A stretch of 64,000 nt of DNA from Arthrobacter sp. D5-1 (GCF_017357425.1 NZ_CP014571.1:1488001-1552000), one strand, 5' to 3'. Positions 26,377-37,602 are shown, numbered from the stretch's first letter. The notes: a model not told the origin generated them from the sequence alone. Numbers and translations are program-made.

Positions 26377-27018
26377 TTAGCTCAGCACTGCCAGCATGAT
26401 GGCGATGAAGTGGGCCGCGAAGGCCAGCACGGTGAAGGCGTGGAAGAGTTCGTGAAAGCCGAAGTGCTTGACGCTGAAGTTGGGCTTCTTGGTGGCGTAA
26501 AACACCGCGCCGGCGATGTACAGGGCACCGCCCACGCAGATCAGGATCGCGGCAGGGGCGTTGGCCGCGAAGAACTGAGGCAAGTAGAACAACGCTCCGC
26601 AGCCCAGGGCGATGTAGACGGGAACGTACAGCCACCGCGGTGCGTGCGTCCAGAGAATCCGGAAGAGCACCCCGCCGATCGCTCCGGACCAGACAAGCCA
26701 CAGCAGAGTGACGGCCTCGGAGCGTTCCAGCAGGGACCAGGCCAGCGGGGTGTAGCTTCCGGCAATGACCAACATGATGTTCGTATGGTCCAGCCGTTTG
26801 AGGACCATGCGGACTTTGGGGGACCAGTTTCCCCGGTGGTAGACAGCACTGACGCCGAACAGGAGGAAGCCGGTCAGCGCATAGATGGCGGACGTGATTT
26901 TGCGGTCCGGGGTCGGGGCAATGGTCACCAGCAGGATCCCTGCAGCGAGGGCAAAGGGAGCCGCTGCAGCATGGATCCACCCGCGCCAGGCGGGCTTGGT
27001 TTCGAGGAGCTCAGCCAT
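26377..27018 (-). CDS. Hemolysin III family membrane protein (TrhA/PAQR)
   Basis: 213 aa from the ATG at 27018, which is 6 nt after TATGGT on the minus strand; longer frames are rejected. Seven membrane helices with the conserved metal-ligand set: SAVYHRGNW after helix 2 and GFHELFHAFTVLAFAAHFIAI at the end. PAQR-type proteins are probably zinc-dependent hydrolases; bacterial TrhA tunes membrane fluidity. The hemolysin name is historical. It is convergent with the DUF255 gene and divergent from uppS. Confidence 0.9.
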   Translation of the reverse strand: MAELLETKPAWRGWIHAAAAPFALAAGILLVTIAPTPDRKITSAIYALTGFLLFGVSAVYHRGNWSPKVRMVLKRLDHTNIMLVIAGSYTPLAWSLLERSEAVTLLWLVWSGAIGGVLFRILWTHAPRWLYVPVYIALGCGALFYLPQFFAANAPAAILICVGGALYIAGAVFYATKKPNFSVKHFGFHELFHAFTVLAFAAHFIAIMLAVLS

Positions 27019-27024
27019 GGTTAA

Positions 27025-27030
27025 ACCATA
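27025..27030 (-). promoter_or_regulatory. -10 box TATGGT, leaderless hemolysin III promoter
   Basis: TATGGT on the minus strand, 6 nt before the ATG at 27018. Confidence 0.5.
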
Positions 27031-27171
27031 ACTTACGTTTCGGTAAGTTACCGCAGGGTAACAACAGCCGGAGGGATTTTTCATCACCGACTGCACCGGC
27101 TCGCCAGCTGGGGAAGGTAGCCTAGGATGTGCGTCGTCGTCGTACAAGCAAGGAAGTCAGGTGAGAGTCCG

Positions 27172-27933
27172 GTGGAGCTGCCCGGTTTCCTCTATGGCTT
27201 CTATGAGCGCAAACTTCTGCGCTCCCTCAAACAAGACCAAATCCCACGGCATATCGGTGTCATGGTGGACGGCAACCGTCGGTGGGCACGCCAGTTCAAT
27301 GCACCCACCAGCCAGGGACATCAGGCCGGTGCAGACAAAATCCACGAGTTCCTCGGCTGGTGCCAGGAACTGGGCGTCAAAGTTGTGACGCTCTACATGC
27401 TTTCCACGGACAACATGAACCGCTCCGGTGAAGAGCTGGACCTCCTCATGGGCATCATCGCGAACACCATGGACCGCCTTGACGAAGACGAGGACGTCTC
27501 CGTCCACGCCATGGGCGCTCCCGAGCTCCTGCCGGACTATCTGGCCGAGCGCCTCAACAAGCTGACAGCCCGCACGCCGGTCCACGAAAAGATCCACGTC
27601 AACGTCGCCGTGGGCTACGGCGGCCGCCGCGAAATTGTCGACGCCGTCCGGGAACTCCTGCACGATGCCGCCGCCAAGGGACGGACTATGACCGACGTCG
27701 CAGATGAACTCTCGGTGGACGACATCTCCCGGTTCCTTTACACCCGCGGCCAGCCTGATCCTGACCTGGTCATCCGCACGTCCGGCGAGCAACGGCTCTC
27801 CGGTTTCCTGATGTGGCAAAGCGCTTACAGCGAGTTCTACTTCTGCGAGGCACTGTGGCCGGCGTTCCGTAAGGTTGATTTCCTGCGGGCCCTCAGGGAT
27901 TATGCCGGGCGCCAGCGCCGCTACGGAGCATAG
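27172..27933 (+). CDS. uppS: Isoprenyl transferase (undecaprenyl/decaprenyl diphosphate synthase family)
   Basis: 253 aa from the GTG at 27172, which has AGGTGA 7 nt upstream; an ATG at 27127 would add 15 Val-rich residues of poor conservation. The cis-prenyltransferase motif HIGVMVDGNRRWARQ (catalytic Asp) is near residue 23, RTSGEQRLSGFLMWQSAYSE near 200, and the C-terminal F-W-P region EALWPAFRKVDFL. It builds the long polyprenyl carrier for peptidoglycan and wall glycans. The exact chain length (C50 or C55) is not deducible. It precedes phoH. Confidence 0.93.
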   Translation: MELPGFLYGFYERKLLRSLKQDQIPRHIGVMVDGNRRWARQFNAPTSQGHQAGADKIHEFLGWCQELGVKVVTLYMLSTDNMNRSGEELDLLMGIIANTMDRLDEDEDVSVHAMGAPELLPDYLAERLNKLTARTPVHEKIHVNVAVGYGGRREIVDAVRELLHDAAAKGRTMTDVADELSVDDISRFLYTRGQPDPDLVIRTSGEQRLSGFLMWQSAYSEFYFCEALWPAFRKVDFLRALRDYAGRQRRYGA

Positions 27934-27939
27934 GGCGGC

Positions 27940-27966
27940 CCGGTTCATCAAAAATTAACGAACCGG
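27940..27966 (+). terminator. Possible hairpin after uppS
   Basis: Inverted repeat CCGGTTC / GAACCGG with a 13-nt AT-rich loop, just past the uppS stop. There is no T tract; it could instead be an operator for phoH. Confidence 0.4.
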
Positions 27967-28067
27967 ACATGCGACTTGCCGCCCGCGGGTTGCGGAAATG
28001 AATGTGTGCGGGATTACGTTAATCACATCAGCAGGCAAAACCGCCCGCTGATCGGGGAGGCCAGTAC

Positions 28068-28139
28068 ATGGAGCGGATCATCGCACCAGTTACATGGGAG
28101 GCCACGCCCGGCCTTCCGGCCGAGCCGCTTCACCATTAG
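28068..28139 (+). CDS. Putative 23-codon leader ORF upstream of phoH
   Basis: ATG at 28068 with the strong Shine-Dalgarno sequence GGGGAGG 7 nt upstream; the frame runs 23 codons (begins [14 protein letters not shown], ends in two His codons) to a TAG at 28137. A GC-rich hairpin (28141-28157) follows at once, then the phoH ribosome site. The good ribosome site and close coupling to the hairpin suggest a translated regulatory ORF. No homologue is recalled, and a chance ORF is possible. Confidence 0.4.
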   Translation: MERIIAPVTWEATPGLPAEPLHH

Positions 28140-28140
28140 G

Positions 28141-28157
28141 CCGGGCGAACTGCCCGG
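28141..28157 (+). promoter_or_regulatory. Hairpin between leader ORF and phoH
   Basis: CCGGGC-GAACT-GCCCGG, a 6-bp all-GC stem. It ends five bases before the GGAG that should serve phoH, so it could affect ribosome access. Confidence 0.45.
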
Positions 28158-28170
28158 GGCTGGAGTCGAT

Positions 28171-29565
28171 GTGGCTATTTCTGAGCAACTGCCCGCAGTG
28201 GTTTCCGACGGGGAAAGTGCAGCTACCTCTCGCGCCAAGCGGGTCCCACAAACAGCGCGGACCAAAAAGTCCGTCACAGGCCGCAGCTACGTGATCGACA
28301 CGTCCGTCCTGCTGTCCGACCCCCATGCATTGCTGCGATTCGCTGAACACGAAGTCATCGTCCCCATCGTGGTCATCAGCGAACTGGAAGGAAAACGCCA
28401 CGATCCCGAACTCGGATACTTCGCCCGCAAGGCACTGCGGCTCCTGGACGATCTGAGGATCGAACACGGCGGCCTCGACCAGTCCATTCCCATCGGGAAG
28501 GACGGCGGAATGCTGCGGGTGGAAATGAACCATATTTCCCCCGAGGTGCTGCCGGCAGGATTCCGCGGAGGCGACAATGACAGCCGCATCCTGGCTGTGG
28601 CGAAGAACCTGGCCAACGAAGGCCACAACGTCACCGTGGTCTCCAAGGACCTCCCCATGCGCGTCAAGGCATCCGCCATGGGACTTCAAGCCGACGAGTA
28701 CCGCAACGAACTCGTCAAGGACTCCGGCTGGACCGGTATGGCCGAGGTCGAAGCCAACGACGACGAAATCACCACCCTTTACGGCCACGAACCGGTTTTC
28801 ATCCCAGCTGCCGCTGAACTCCCCGTCAACACCGGACTGGTCCTTCTTTCCAACCGAGGGTCCGCGCTGGGCAGGGTAGGGGCCGACAAACAAGTCCGCC
28901 TCGTCAAGGGCGACCGCGACGTCTTTGGCCTCCACGGACGCTCGGCCGAGCAGCGGCTCGCCATTGACATGCTCATGGACCCCGCCGTCGGCATCGTTTC
29001 CATCGGTGGGCGTGCGGGCACCGGCAAGTCCGCGCTGGCACTGTGTGCGGGCCTGGAAGCAGTCCTGGAACGCCGTGAGCACCGCAAAGTGGTGGTCTTC
29101 CGCCCCCTGTACGCCGTAGGCGGCCAGGAGCTCGGCTACCTCCCCGGATCCGAATCCGAAAAGATGAACCCCTGGGCCCAGGCCGTGTTCGACACCCTTG
29201 GCGCCCTGGTGAGCCAGGAAGTCGTTGAGGAAGTCATGGATCGGGGCATGCTCGAAGTCCTGCCGCTGACCCACATCCGCGGACGTTCGCTGCACGACGC
29301 CTTCGTGATCGTGGACGAAGCACAGTCACTCGAGAAAAACGTCCTCCTCACCGTCATGAGCCGCATCGGGCAGAACTCCAAGATCGTCCTCACCCACGAC
29401 GTCGCCCAGCGGGACAACCTCCGGGTAGGGCGGCACGACGGTGTTGCGGCTGTCGTCGAGACACTCAAGGGCCACCCGCTGTTCGGGCACATCACGCTGA
29501 CCCGGTCGGAGCGGTCACCGATTGCAGCGCTGGTGACGGAGTTGCTCGAAGGGGCTGAGATCTAA
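28171..29565 (+). CDS. PIN-PhoH fusion protein (PhoH2-type ATPase/RNase)
   Basis: 464 aa from the GTG at 28171 (GGAG 5 nt upstream). Residues about 38-165 are a PIN RNase domain with acidic residues in [19 protein letters not shown] and [10 protein letters not shown]. Residues about 250-464 are the PhoH ATPase: Walker [14 protein letters not shown] (about 278-290), Walker [13 protein letters not shown] (about 377-388) and RLG/TR elements near the end. Such PIN-PhoH proteins act as sequence-specific RNA helicase-ribonucleases. It is preceded by uppS, and the 237-bp leader holds a short ORF and hairpin. Despite the name, phosphate control is not shown. Confidence 0.92.
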   Translation: MAISEQLPAVVSDGESAATSRAKRVPQTARTKKSVTGRSYVIDTSVLLSDPHALLRFAEHEVIVPIVVISELEGKRHDPELGYFARKALRLLDDLRIEHGGLDQSIPIGKDGGMLRVEMNHISPEVLPAGFRGGDNDSRILAVAKNLANEGHNVTVVSKDLPMRVKASAMGLQADEYRNELVKDSGWTGMAEVEANDDEITTLYGHEPVFIPAAAELPVNTGLVLLSNRGSALGRVGADKQVRLVKGDRDVFGLHGRSAEQRLAIDMLMDPAVGIVSIGGRAGTGKSALALCAGLEAVLERREHRKVVVFRPLYAVGGQELGYLPGSESEKMNPWAQAVFDTLGALVSQEVVEEVMDRGMLEVLPLTHIRGRSLHDAFVIVDEAQSLEKNVLLTVMSRIGQNSKIVLTHDVAQRDNLRVGRHDGVAAVVETLKGHPLFGHITLTRSERSPIAALVTELLEGAEI

Positions 29566-29605
29566 CCCCATCGACGCACGCTGCCGGATGCCTGGCCTTC
29601 GCCTT

Positions 29606-30271
29606 TCAGTCACCCGCCGGAAGTTGTCCGATTCCGAGATAAGAGGAAAGGGCTTCCTGGCCTTGGACTTTGAGGGTCCAGTCCGGGCGTTTGAAGGTGG
29701 CTGGGGTGAGGCGGACTTTTTGGACTTCCTGGACGGTGTCTCCCCACCCATCGCGGAAGATGCCGTTGGGCTCGTAACCGAGGCTGGCGGAGACGCCCAG
29801 GGACTGTTGATTCCAGGAGGCAGCCTCGGACTCGGCTACCTCGGCGCCCAAGTAGTCAAAGGCATAGCTGACGACGGCGGCGCGCATCTCCTTGCCGAAG
29901 CCCTGGCCTTGTGCAGACTGCTTGAGCCAGGATCCCGTGCTCACTGTCTTGAGGGTTTTGAAGTTCTTGGCGCCGATGTCCTGGACTCCCAGGAATTCGT
30001 CGTCGTGCCACACGGCAAGGAGGAGGGTCCAGGATTCCTTGGTGAAGTTGGCGCGGCAGCGCCAGTACCACTGGGCCATGTTGGGGGCGAGCTCGTCGGC
30101 CGGCAGATCGGTCCACGGGGTGCTGAACGGGCTCTTGCCTGGCTCGTGGACTCCGGAACGCGCGGCCGCCACGGCGGCGGGGATGTCGTCGTCGAAAACT
30201 GGACGGATGGTCAACCTCGCGGTGGTGAGGGTGAGTCCGAACGGGGGCCAGATGTCTGCCAGGGATGTCAT
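29606..30271 (-). CDS. GNAT acetyltransferase, RimJ/RimL-like
   Basis: 221 aa. The fold begins with LTTARLTIRPVFDDDIPA, a typical RimJ/RimL start, and the acetyl-CoA loop is around SAQGQGFGKEMRAAVV (residues about 130-145), followed by the Asn/Leu helix ASWNQQSLGVSASLGYEPNG. The family acetylates N-terminal amines of ribosomal proteins or small molecules; no substrate is evident. The ATG at 30271 lies 6 nt after TAAGCT (leaderless). Convergent with phoH. Confidence 0.88.
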   Translation of the reverse strand: MTSLADIWPPFGLTLTTARLTIRPVFDDDIPAAVAAARSGVHEPGKSPFSTPWTDLPADELAPNMAQWYWRCRANFTKESWTLLLAVWHDDEFLGVQDIGAKNFKTLKTVSTGSWLKQSAQGQGFGKEMRAAVVSYAFDYLGAEVAESEAASWNQQSLGVSASLGYEPNGIFRDGWGDTVQEVQKVRLTPATFKRPDWTLKVQGQEALSSYLGIGQLPAGD

Positions 30272-30277
30272 CGCCGT

Positions 30278-30283
30278 AGCTTA
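30278..30283 (-). promoter_or_regulatory. -10 box TAAGCT, leaderless GNAT promoter
   Basis: TAAGCT on the minus strand, 6 nt before the ATG at 30271. Confidence 0.5.
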
Positions 30284-30357
30284 GCCCGGCGGGGGGAGCC
30301 ATGCGAGTCACATCGCAGGGAGGCTCCTAAGCTTCCGCCACCCGCCCACCATGCTCG

Positions 30358-30424
30358 CCGAGGGGTTGGATCCCAGGACATTGGCGCACCCTCGATACTG
30401 CCGGGAGCTCACCCCTCGACGCCT
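30358..30424. repeat. Second copy of the palindrome-ended dispersed repeat
   Basis: Read on the minus strand the unit starts GTCGAGGGGTGAGCTC and ends GATCCAACCCCTCGG, the same ends as at 13618-13676, with a similar overall length but a diverged centre. It lies between the GNAT gene start and the stop of the next minus-strand gene. Confidence 0.65.
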
Positions 30425-30441
30425 GCCGAGGGTACCGCTGT

Positions 30442-31203
30442 TCAGGCGGCCGGGCCGATGTCCCACGGGATGTGGCGGCGTACGTCCGTGAGGTTCATGG
30501 ACTCAGCCAGGAAAAGGTCGTCCAGCATGTACTCGTCCACGGCGAGGATCTTCAGCCAATGTCCCTTTCCGGACGAGTCCCCATCCAGGCTTTGGCTGGC
30601 AACACAAACTCCCGTACCGGCGTCGATCCTGATCAATGTTCGTCCAATGTGGGCCAAAGGCTCGGCAGGATCCGAGGGAACATAGGTCCTGCTGCGGGTC
30701 ACGATGGTTTCCAACGCGAGGCGGCCCTCATGGTCCACTTCCCGGGGTTGTTCCAGGAAGACGGGGTTTGTGTCCGGAAATTCGAGGGGAACCGGCGCGT
30801 TGCCGGCCAGTTCCACGGGATCGAGGGCGGCGGCAAGGCGCCCGTTGCCGAAGGAGGGCTCACCGTAGGCTGCCTCCGGGCGTCGCCTGACCAGTCCGGC
30901 GTCGTCGTAAACAGGCGTCACCAGATGGGCCGGAAGCAACCATGAGCGGCGTGTTGAGGACACGTACAGATCATCCCGGGAGTCGTTGATGCCCGTGGTG
31001 CTGTGCAGCAATTGGCCGTCCGGTGTTTCCAGGCGAAGAGCGCCCGGCCGCCTCAGCCATGCGCGGACCATGGAGGCGCCCGTCCCGGGCCGCTCCAGGT
31101 ATTCGAAGCGGAGGCTCGTCCATTTCCACGGCGAAGAGCGGCAGAGATTCCGGAATGTGGAGGACAAGTCGACCCCCGGTCCTTCTGCGCTGTAGCTCCC
31201 CAT
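30442..31203 (-). CDS. Hypothetical actinobacterial protein
   Basis: 253 aa from the ATG at 31203 (6 nt after TAAACT); a GTG at 31209 would add two residues. No domain is recognised with confidence. There is no signal peptide and no membrane helix. The N-terminal half contains WKWTSLRFEYLERPGTG and paired strands like LRLETPDGQLLHS, which suggest a beta-rich fold. The C-terminal half includes LIRIDAGTGVCVASQSLDGD, then ILAVDEYMLDDLFLAE. The lone cysteine argues against a metal site. It is divergent from the prepilin peptidase gene with a 59-bp gap. Function unknown. Confidence 0.75.
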   Translation of the reverse strand: MGSYSAEGPGVDLSSTFRNLCRSSPWKWTSLRFEYLERPGTGASMVRAWLRRPGALRLETPDGQLLHSTTGINDSRDDLYVSSTRRSWLLPAHLVTPVYDDAGLVRRRPEAAYGEPSFGNGRLAAALDPVELAGNAPVPLEFPDTNPVFLEQPREVDHEGRLALETIVTRSRTYVPSDPAEPLAHIGRTLIRIDAGTGVCVASQSLDGDSSGKGHWLKILAVDEYMLDDLFLAESMNLTDVRRHIPWDIGPAA

Positions 31204-31262
31204 ATCCACAGTTTACCCAGCCATTCAAGCGTGCCCGCGGCCAAGCGGGATAGCATCCGAGA
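31204..31262. promoter_or_regulatory. Divergent leaderless promoters, hypothetical gene and prepilin peptidase
   Basis: The 59-bp gap carries TAAACT (31210-31215, minus) 6 nt before the ATG at 31203, and TAGCAT (31251-31256, plus) 6 nt before the GTG at 31263. Nothing else fits between them. Confidence 0.5.
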
Positions 31263-31814
31263 GTGATCCGACGACTCTCCGACCTCTGGGATGCCAGCCC
31301 GCTGGGCTTCTGGCTGGTGATGGCCGCGTGCCTGTACTTCGTGGTGATGGCTGTTCGGCTCACGGTGATAGACGTGCGGAGCCACCTGTTGCCCAACCGC
31401 ATTGTGTTTCCGTCGTACGCAGTGGCAGGGGTGTTGTTGCTGGCGGCATCGTTCCTGGCTTTCTTCGCCGATGCCGGTCCGGACCGCCACCTTTCTGCGG
31501 ACCTTTTCGCTGTGCCCGGACTCCGGGTCCTCGCGGGCGGCGCTGTGCTGTGGCTCTTCTATTTCGTGTTGAGGCTCATCCACCCGCCCGGCATGGGCTT
31601 CGGTGACGTCAAGTTGGCGGGTGTGCTGGGCCTCTACTTGGGATACCTGGGGTGGAGCCATGTGTTCGCAGGGACGTTCGCCGCTTTCATTCTGGGCGGT
31701 CTGTGGAGCCTGGCTATCCTGGTGTCACACCGCGGTACGCTGCGATCGGCCATTCCTTTTGGGCCGTTCATGCTGGCAGGTGCTGCGGCCGCCATGATCG
31801 TCCTGCCCGCGTAG
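31263..31814 (+). CDS. Prepilin peptidase (A24 family), core domain only
   Basis: 183 aa with about six membrane segments. The two catalytic aspartates of A24 peptidases are in LTVIDVRSHLLPNRIV (residues about 35-50) and GMGFGDVKLAGVLGLYLG (about 109-126). The N-terminal methyltransferase domain of PilD-type enzymes is absent, so it is the short form. It would cleave class III signal peptides of pilin-like proteins. No pilus or Tad genes are near, so its substrates must be encoded elsewhere. The GTG start is leaderless. Confidence 0.92.
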   Translation: MIRRLSDLWDASPLGFWLVMAACLYFVVMAVRLTVIDVRSHLLPNRIVFPSYAVAGVLLLAASFLAFFADAGPDRHLSADLFAVPGLRVLAGGAVLWLFYFVLRLIHPPGMGFGDVKLAGVLGLYLGYLGWSHVFAGTFAAFILGGLWSLAILVSHRGTLRSAIPFGPFMLAGAAAAMIVLPA

Positions 31815-31942
31815 CGTTTCACGGGAAGGACCAACTGCGGCCAAATTGCAACGCTCTCCGTATTCTCGGTGTTCACCGGCGTGCGGCATGCTTAGCCCAG
31901 TGGGTGTTCAGACGCGTGCGGGGCGCCAGGAGAGGGTGCACA

Positions 31943-32443
31943 ATGCAGCGGAACAGGTTGAGGCTCGCGGTGGCTGTGTCCATTGCCTGCACCGTCCTGC
32001 TCAGCGGATGTGCCCAACCAGGCAGCACCTCCTCCGCTCCGACGCCGTCGGCCATCACGTCGCAGGCCTTGCAGCGGCCGGTGCGGTCCTGCGAAACTCC
32101 GCTGGGGTGTTCCGAATTCGCGTCCGTGCGCGGAAGCGACGCCACAGGAGAGCTAGCGTGGCTCGGCACGCATCCGCTGCGTGTAACGTCGGCGCGTTTC
32201 GATGGAGTGTGGACCTTGCATGTCGCCACGCCCTGCAACCATCTGCAGGTGCAGGTTTCGGTCCAGGATGATGTCCTGACACCGGGGTTGGTGTCCGTTA
32301 CGGACAGGGGCTGCGAGGATCCAACGGGCAGCTACCAGGCCTGGACAGAGAAGCTCTTTGAGCAGCCTGTTCAGTGGAAGCTCGACGGCGATACGCTCAC
32401 CTTGCGCAATGCACACGCCACCATTGACCTGAAGGAAAGCTGA
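31943..32443 (+). CDS. META/HslJ-like lipoprotein
   Basis: 166 aa from the ATG at 31943 with AGGAGAGGG upstream. The lipoprotein signal ends in the lipobox LLSGC (Cys22), followed by a Ser/Thr-rich linker. Residues about 60-166 have the META-domain pattern seen in HslJ-like proteins (short strands, then EQPVQWKLDGDTLTLRNA). Three more cysteines (RSCETPLGC, then TPCNHL and RGCEDP) could form disulfides. Function is unknown; META proteins are linked to envelope stress and drug resistance. It precedes the Nudix gene by 4 bp, so both are probably co-transcribed. Confidence 0.78.
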   Translation: MQRNRLRLAVAVSIACTVLLSGCAQPGSTSSAPTPSAITSQALQRPVRSCETPLGCSEFASVRGSDATGELAWLGTHPLRVTSARFDGVWTLHVATPCNHLQVQVSVQDDVLTPGLVSVTDRGCEDPTGSYQAWTEKLFEQPVQWKLDGDTLTLRNAHATIDLKES

Positions 32444-32447
32444 CACC

Positions 32448-32924
32448 ATGGGTGCACCGGAATTTGTGCTCAAACTGCGGGAGAAGATCGGCAACGACCC
32501 CCTCTGGCTACCGGCCGTCCGCGGGGTGGTCTTCGATAACGATGGCCGTGTGCTGCTGTGCCAGCGGGCAGACAACGGTCACTGGACACTGATCACGGGA
32601 ATGTTGGAGCCGGGGGAGCACCCTGCTCCGGGCCTTGTACGGGAAATCTTCGAAGAAACAGCGGTGGTGGCTGAGACTGAACGGATCCTCGGCGTTGGGG
32701 TTGTAGGTCCGGTGACCTTCCCCAACGGGGACGTCTGCGACTTCCTGGATATTACATTCCGGTGCAAGTACATTTCCGGGGAAGCCCGGGTAAACGACGA
32801 CGAATCCATCGACGTCGGCTGGTTTGAACTGGACGACCTCCCGGATATGAGCTCCGGCAACCTCGAGGCCATCAGGCTCGCCACGGAGCCCGAGGGCCCC
32901 GTGGCGTACCAAACGGAGGACTGA
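32448..32924 (+). CDS. Nudix hydrolase
   Basis: 158 aa. The Nudix box is complete: GMLEPGEHPAPGLVREIFEE followed by TAVV (residues about 46-69), preceded by the usual strand VRGVVFDNDGRVLLCQRADN. It hydrolyses a nucleoside diphosphate linked to another group; the substrate cannot be told. The ATG lies 4 bp after the lipoprotein stop. The gene ends 2 bp from the end of the convergent efflux gene, so transcripts of the two must overlap. Confidence 0.9.
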   Translation: MGAPEFVLKLREKIGNDPLWLPAVRGVVFDNDGRVLLCQRADNGHWTLITGMLEPGEHPAPGLVREIFEETAVVAETERILGVGVVGPVTFPNGDVCDFLDITFRCKYISGEARVNDDESIDVGWFELDDLPDMSSGNLEAIRLATEPEGPVAYQTED

Positions 32925-32926
32925 CG

Positions 32927-35283
<2,357 letters not shown>

Positions 35284-35292
35284 AAAGTAAAG

Positions 35293-35321
35293 TTTTGCAC
35301 TCCAAGCCAGAAAGTGCAAAA
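35293..35321. promoter_or_regulatory. TetR operator (9-bp inverted repeat)
   Basis: TTTTGCACT and AGTGCAAAA form a perfect inverted repeat separated by 11 nt, only 10 bp upstream of the tetR GTG. Size, symmetry and position are those of an autoregulatory TetR operator. Confidence 0.75.
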
Positions 35322-35397
35322 AAGCAGGCGTTCTTGGACAGCAGTTGACCCTGAAGGTGGGTGCTCAGGGCGCGCCGTACAAAAACTCCGGAGTACG

Positions 35398-35442
35398 ACG
35401 ACGGCCGGCACCTTTCGTGCGAAAGGTACCGGCCGCCGTCGT
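35398..35442 (-). terminator. Terminator after fumC
   Basis: Long near-perfect inverted repeat ACGACGGCCGGCACCTTTC / GAAAGGTACCGGCCGCCGTC with a GTGC loop, 24 nt beyond the fumC stop on the minus strand. Confidence 0.85.
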
Positions 35443-35465
35443 GCTGTTGGGTTTTAGACCAGGAG

Positions 35466-36893
35466 TCAGGCCTTGTGGGCCGGCGCCGTCATGGTGGTGA
35501 CGTCCAGGGCCTTGTCGAGCTCGGCCTCAGTGACCTTGCCTTCGCCCTCGCCAACGAAGCCGAGCTTTTCGGTCGCCTGGCGGATGGTCAGGCCCTCCTT
35601 GACGGCAATTTTGGCGATCTTGGCAGCGTTTTCGTACCCGATGAACTTATTCAGCGGGGTGACGATGGACGGGGAAGCCTCGGCCAGGAAGCGTGCACGC
35701 TCCACGTTGGCGGTGATGCCGTCGATCATCTTGTCAGCCATGACGCGGCTGGTGTTGGCCAGCAGGCGGATGGACTCCAGGAGGTTGGCGGCCATGACAG
35801 GGATGCCGACGTTGAGCTCGAAGGCGCCGTTGGTGCCGGACCAGGCGATGGCGGTGTCGTTGCCGATGACCTGGGCGCAGACCATGATGGACGCTTCGCA
35901 GATCACCGGGTTGACCTTGCCGGGCATGATGGAGGAGCCCGGCTGAAGGTCCGGAATGGCGATTTCGCCGAGACCCGTGTTGGGGCCCGAGCCCATCCAG
36001 CGAAGGTCGTTGTTGATCTTCATGAAGGAGATCGCGATGTTGCGGAGCTGGCTGGAGCCCTCGATGAGGCCGTCGCGGTTTGCCTGTGCTTCGAAGTGGT
36101 CGCGGGCCTCGGTCAGCGGCAGGCCGGTGTCGGCTGCGAGCAGTTCAATCACGCGCTCCGGGAAGCCGGCAGGGGTGTTGATGCCGGTGCCCACTGCGGT
36201 GCCGCCCAGGGGAACTTCGGCAACACGGGGGAGTGCAGCGTTGATGCGCTCGATGCCGTAGCGGACCTGAGCGGCGTAGCCACCGAACTCCTGGCCGAGC
36301 ATGACGGGCGTTGCATCCATGAGGTGGGTACGGCCCGACTTGACGACGTCCTTGAACTCCACGGCCTTGCGGTCGAGGGAAGCGGCCAAGTACTCGAGGG
36401 CCGGGATCAGGTCGTTGATCAAGGCAGACGTGGCGGCGACGTGGACCGACGTCGGGAAGACATCATTGGAGGACTGCGAAGCGTTCACGTGATCGTTCGG
36501 GTGGACAACTTTGTCACTCCCGGCGGCTGCGAGGGCGCGCGATGCGAGCTCGGCGATGACCTCGTTGGTGTTCATGTTGGAGGAGGTGCCTGAACCGGTC
36601 TGGAAGACGTCGATGGGGAAATCGCCGTCGTACTTGCCGGTGGCAACCTCATCGGCGGCGGCGGCGATGGCCTCGGCGAGCTCACCATCGAGCACCCCCA
36701 GTTCGGCGTTCGCCAATGCAGCTGCCTTCTTGACGCGGGCCAGGGCTTCGATGTGTGTGCGCTCAAGCGTCTTGCCGGAGATCGGGAAGTTCTCCACAGC
36801 ACGCTGCGTCTGGGCGCGGTACAGGGCGTTCACGGGGACGCGAACTTCGCCCATCGTGTCATGTTCAATACGGAACTCAGTGGTGGAAGTCAT
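35466..36893 (-). CDS. fumC: Class II fumarate hydratase
   Basis: 475 aa of the fumarase/aspartase superfamily. The signature loop is [16 protein letters not shown] (residues about 320-335); [15 protein letters not shown] and the catalytic His region [17 protein letters not shown] are also present. It interconverts fumarate and malate in the TCA cycle. The ATG lies 6 nt after TAAGCT. It is a single-gene unit ended by a strong hairpin. Confidence 0.96.
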   Translation of the reverse strand: MTSTTEFRIEHDTMGEVRVPVNALYRAQTQRAVENFPISGKTLERTHIEALARVKKAAALANAELGVLDGELAEAIAAAADEVATGKYDGDFPIDVFQTGSGTSSNMNTNEVIAELASRALAAAGSDKVVHPNDHVNASQSSNDVFPTSVHVAATSALINDLIPALEYLAASLDRKAVEFKDVVKSGRTHLMDATPVMLGQEFGGYAAQVRYGIERINAALPRVAEVPLGGTAVGTGINTPAGFPERVIELLAADTGLPLTEARDHFEAQANRDGLIEGSSQLRNIAISFMKINNDLRWMGSGPNTGLGEIAIPDLQPGSSIMPGKVNPVICEASIMVCAQVIGNDTAIAWSGTNGAFELNVGIPVMAANLLESIRLLANTSRVMADKMIDGITANVERARFLAEASPSIVTPLNKFIGYENAAKIAKIAVKEGLTIRQATEKLGFVGEGEGKVTEAELDKALDVTTMTAPAHKA

Positions 36894-36899
36894 GGGGCT

Positions 36900-36905
36900 A
36901 GCTTA
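36900..36905 (-). promoter_or_regulatory. -10 box TAAGCT, leaderless fumC promoter
   Basis: TAAGCT on the minus strand, 6 nt before the ATG at 36893. Confidence 0.55.
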
Positions 36906-36946
36906 GGGCGATTGGACGCCGCACAGAAAACCCGGAGGGGAGTGCT

Positions 36947-36976
36947 ACGTGCTCCGGCGCCAGGGCCGGAGCACGT
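36947..36976 (-). terminator. Hairpin after the carbonic anhydrase gene
   Basis: Perfect 12-bp inverted repeat ACGTGCTCCGGC / GCCGGAGCACGT with a 6-nt loop, 5 nt beyond the carbonic anhydrase stop. Confidence 0.75.
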
Positions 36977-36980
36977 GCTC

Positions 36981-37595
36981 CTAGAGCTTGCCGATCCCGG
37001 AAACGAGGGCCGCGCGGCCTTCATCGAGCTTGTAGGACAGGCCAATGACAGCCACCCGACCGTCGTCGATGGCGTCGGAAATCACACGCGAGCTGTCGGC
37101 CAGGCGGGCGGCGGTCTGCTTGACGTGCTCCACCACCATGTCGTTGACGTCTTCCTGGCTGTTGCGCTTGGCCGTCAGGACCGACGGCGTGATGCGTTCC
37201 ACGAGGTCACGGATGAAGCCTGGAGGCATCTCACCGGTTTCCACGGCGGCCTTGGTGGCCTTCACTGCGCCACAGCTGTCATGGCCAAGAATCACAATCA
37301 ACGGAACCCGGAGTTCGCTGATGCTGTACTCGAGGGAGCCAAGCACGGCGTCGTCAATGACCTGGCCGGCGGTGCGGACCACGAAGGCGTCACCGAGGCC
37401 CAGGTCAAAGATGATCTCGGCGGCGAGCCGTGAATCCGAGCAGCCGAAAATGACAGCAAAAGGATTCTGGTTCTCAATGAGTGAGGATCTACGCGAAGCA
37501 TCCTGGTTGGGGTGCAGGGATTCGCCGGAAACAAAACGTTCGTTGCCCTCGCGGAGACGGCGCCACGCCAGGGCTGGAGTCAGGTAAGTAGGCAC
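36981..37595 (-). CDS. Beta-class carbonic anhydrase
   Basis: 204 aa. Zinc ligands are in VIFGCSDSRLAAEIIFD (Cys with the Asp-Arg dyad) and ILGHDSCGAVKAT (His and second Cys), the complete beta-class set. VVRTAGQVIDDAVLGSLEY lies between them. It converts CO2 to bicarbonate for carboxylation reactions and pH control. The GTG start is 7 nt after TAAAGT (37603-37608), again a leaderless layout. Length is normal for the class. Confidence 0.95.
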   Translation of the reverse strand: MPTYLTPALAWRRLREGNERFVSGESLHPNQDASRRSSLIENQNPFAVIFGCSDSRLAAEIIFDLGLGDAFVVRTAGQVIDDAVLGSLEYSISELRVPLIVILGHDSCGAVKATKAAVETGEMPPGFIRDLVERITPSVLTAKRNSQEDVNDMVVEHVKQTAARLADSSRVISDAIDDGRVAVIGLSYKLDEGRAALVSGIGKL

Positions 37596-37602
37596 GAGCC
37601 TT

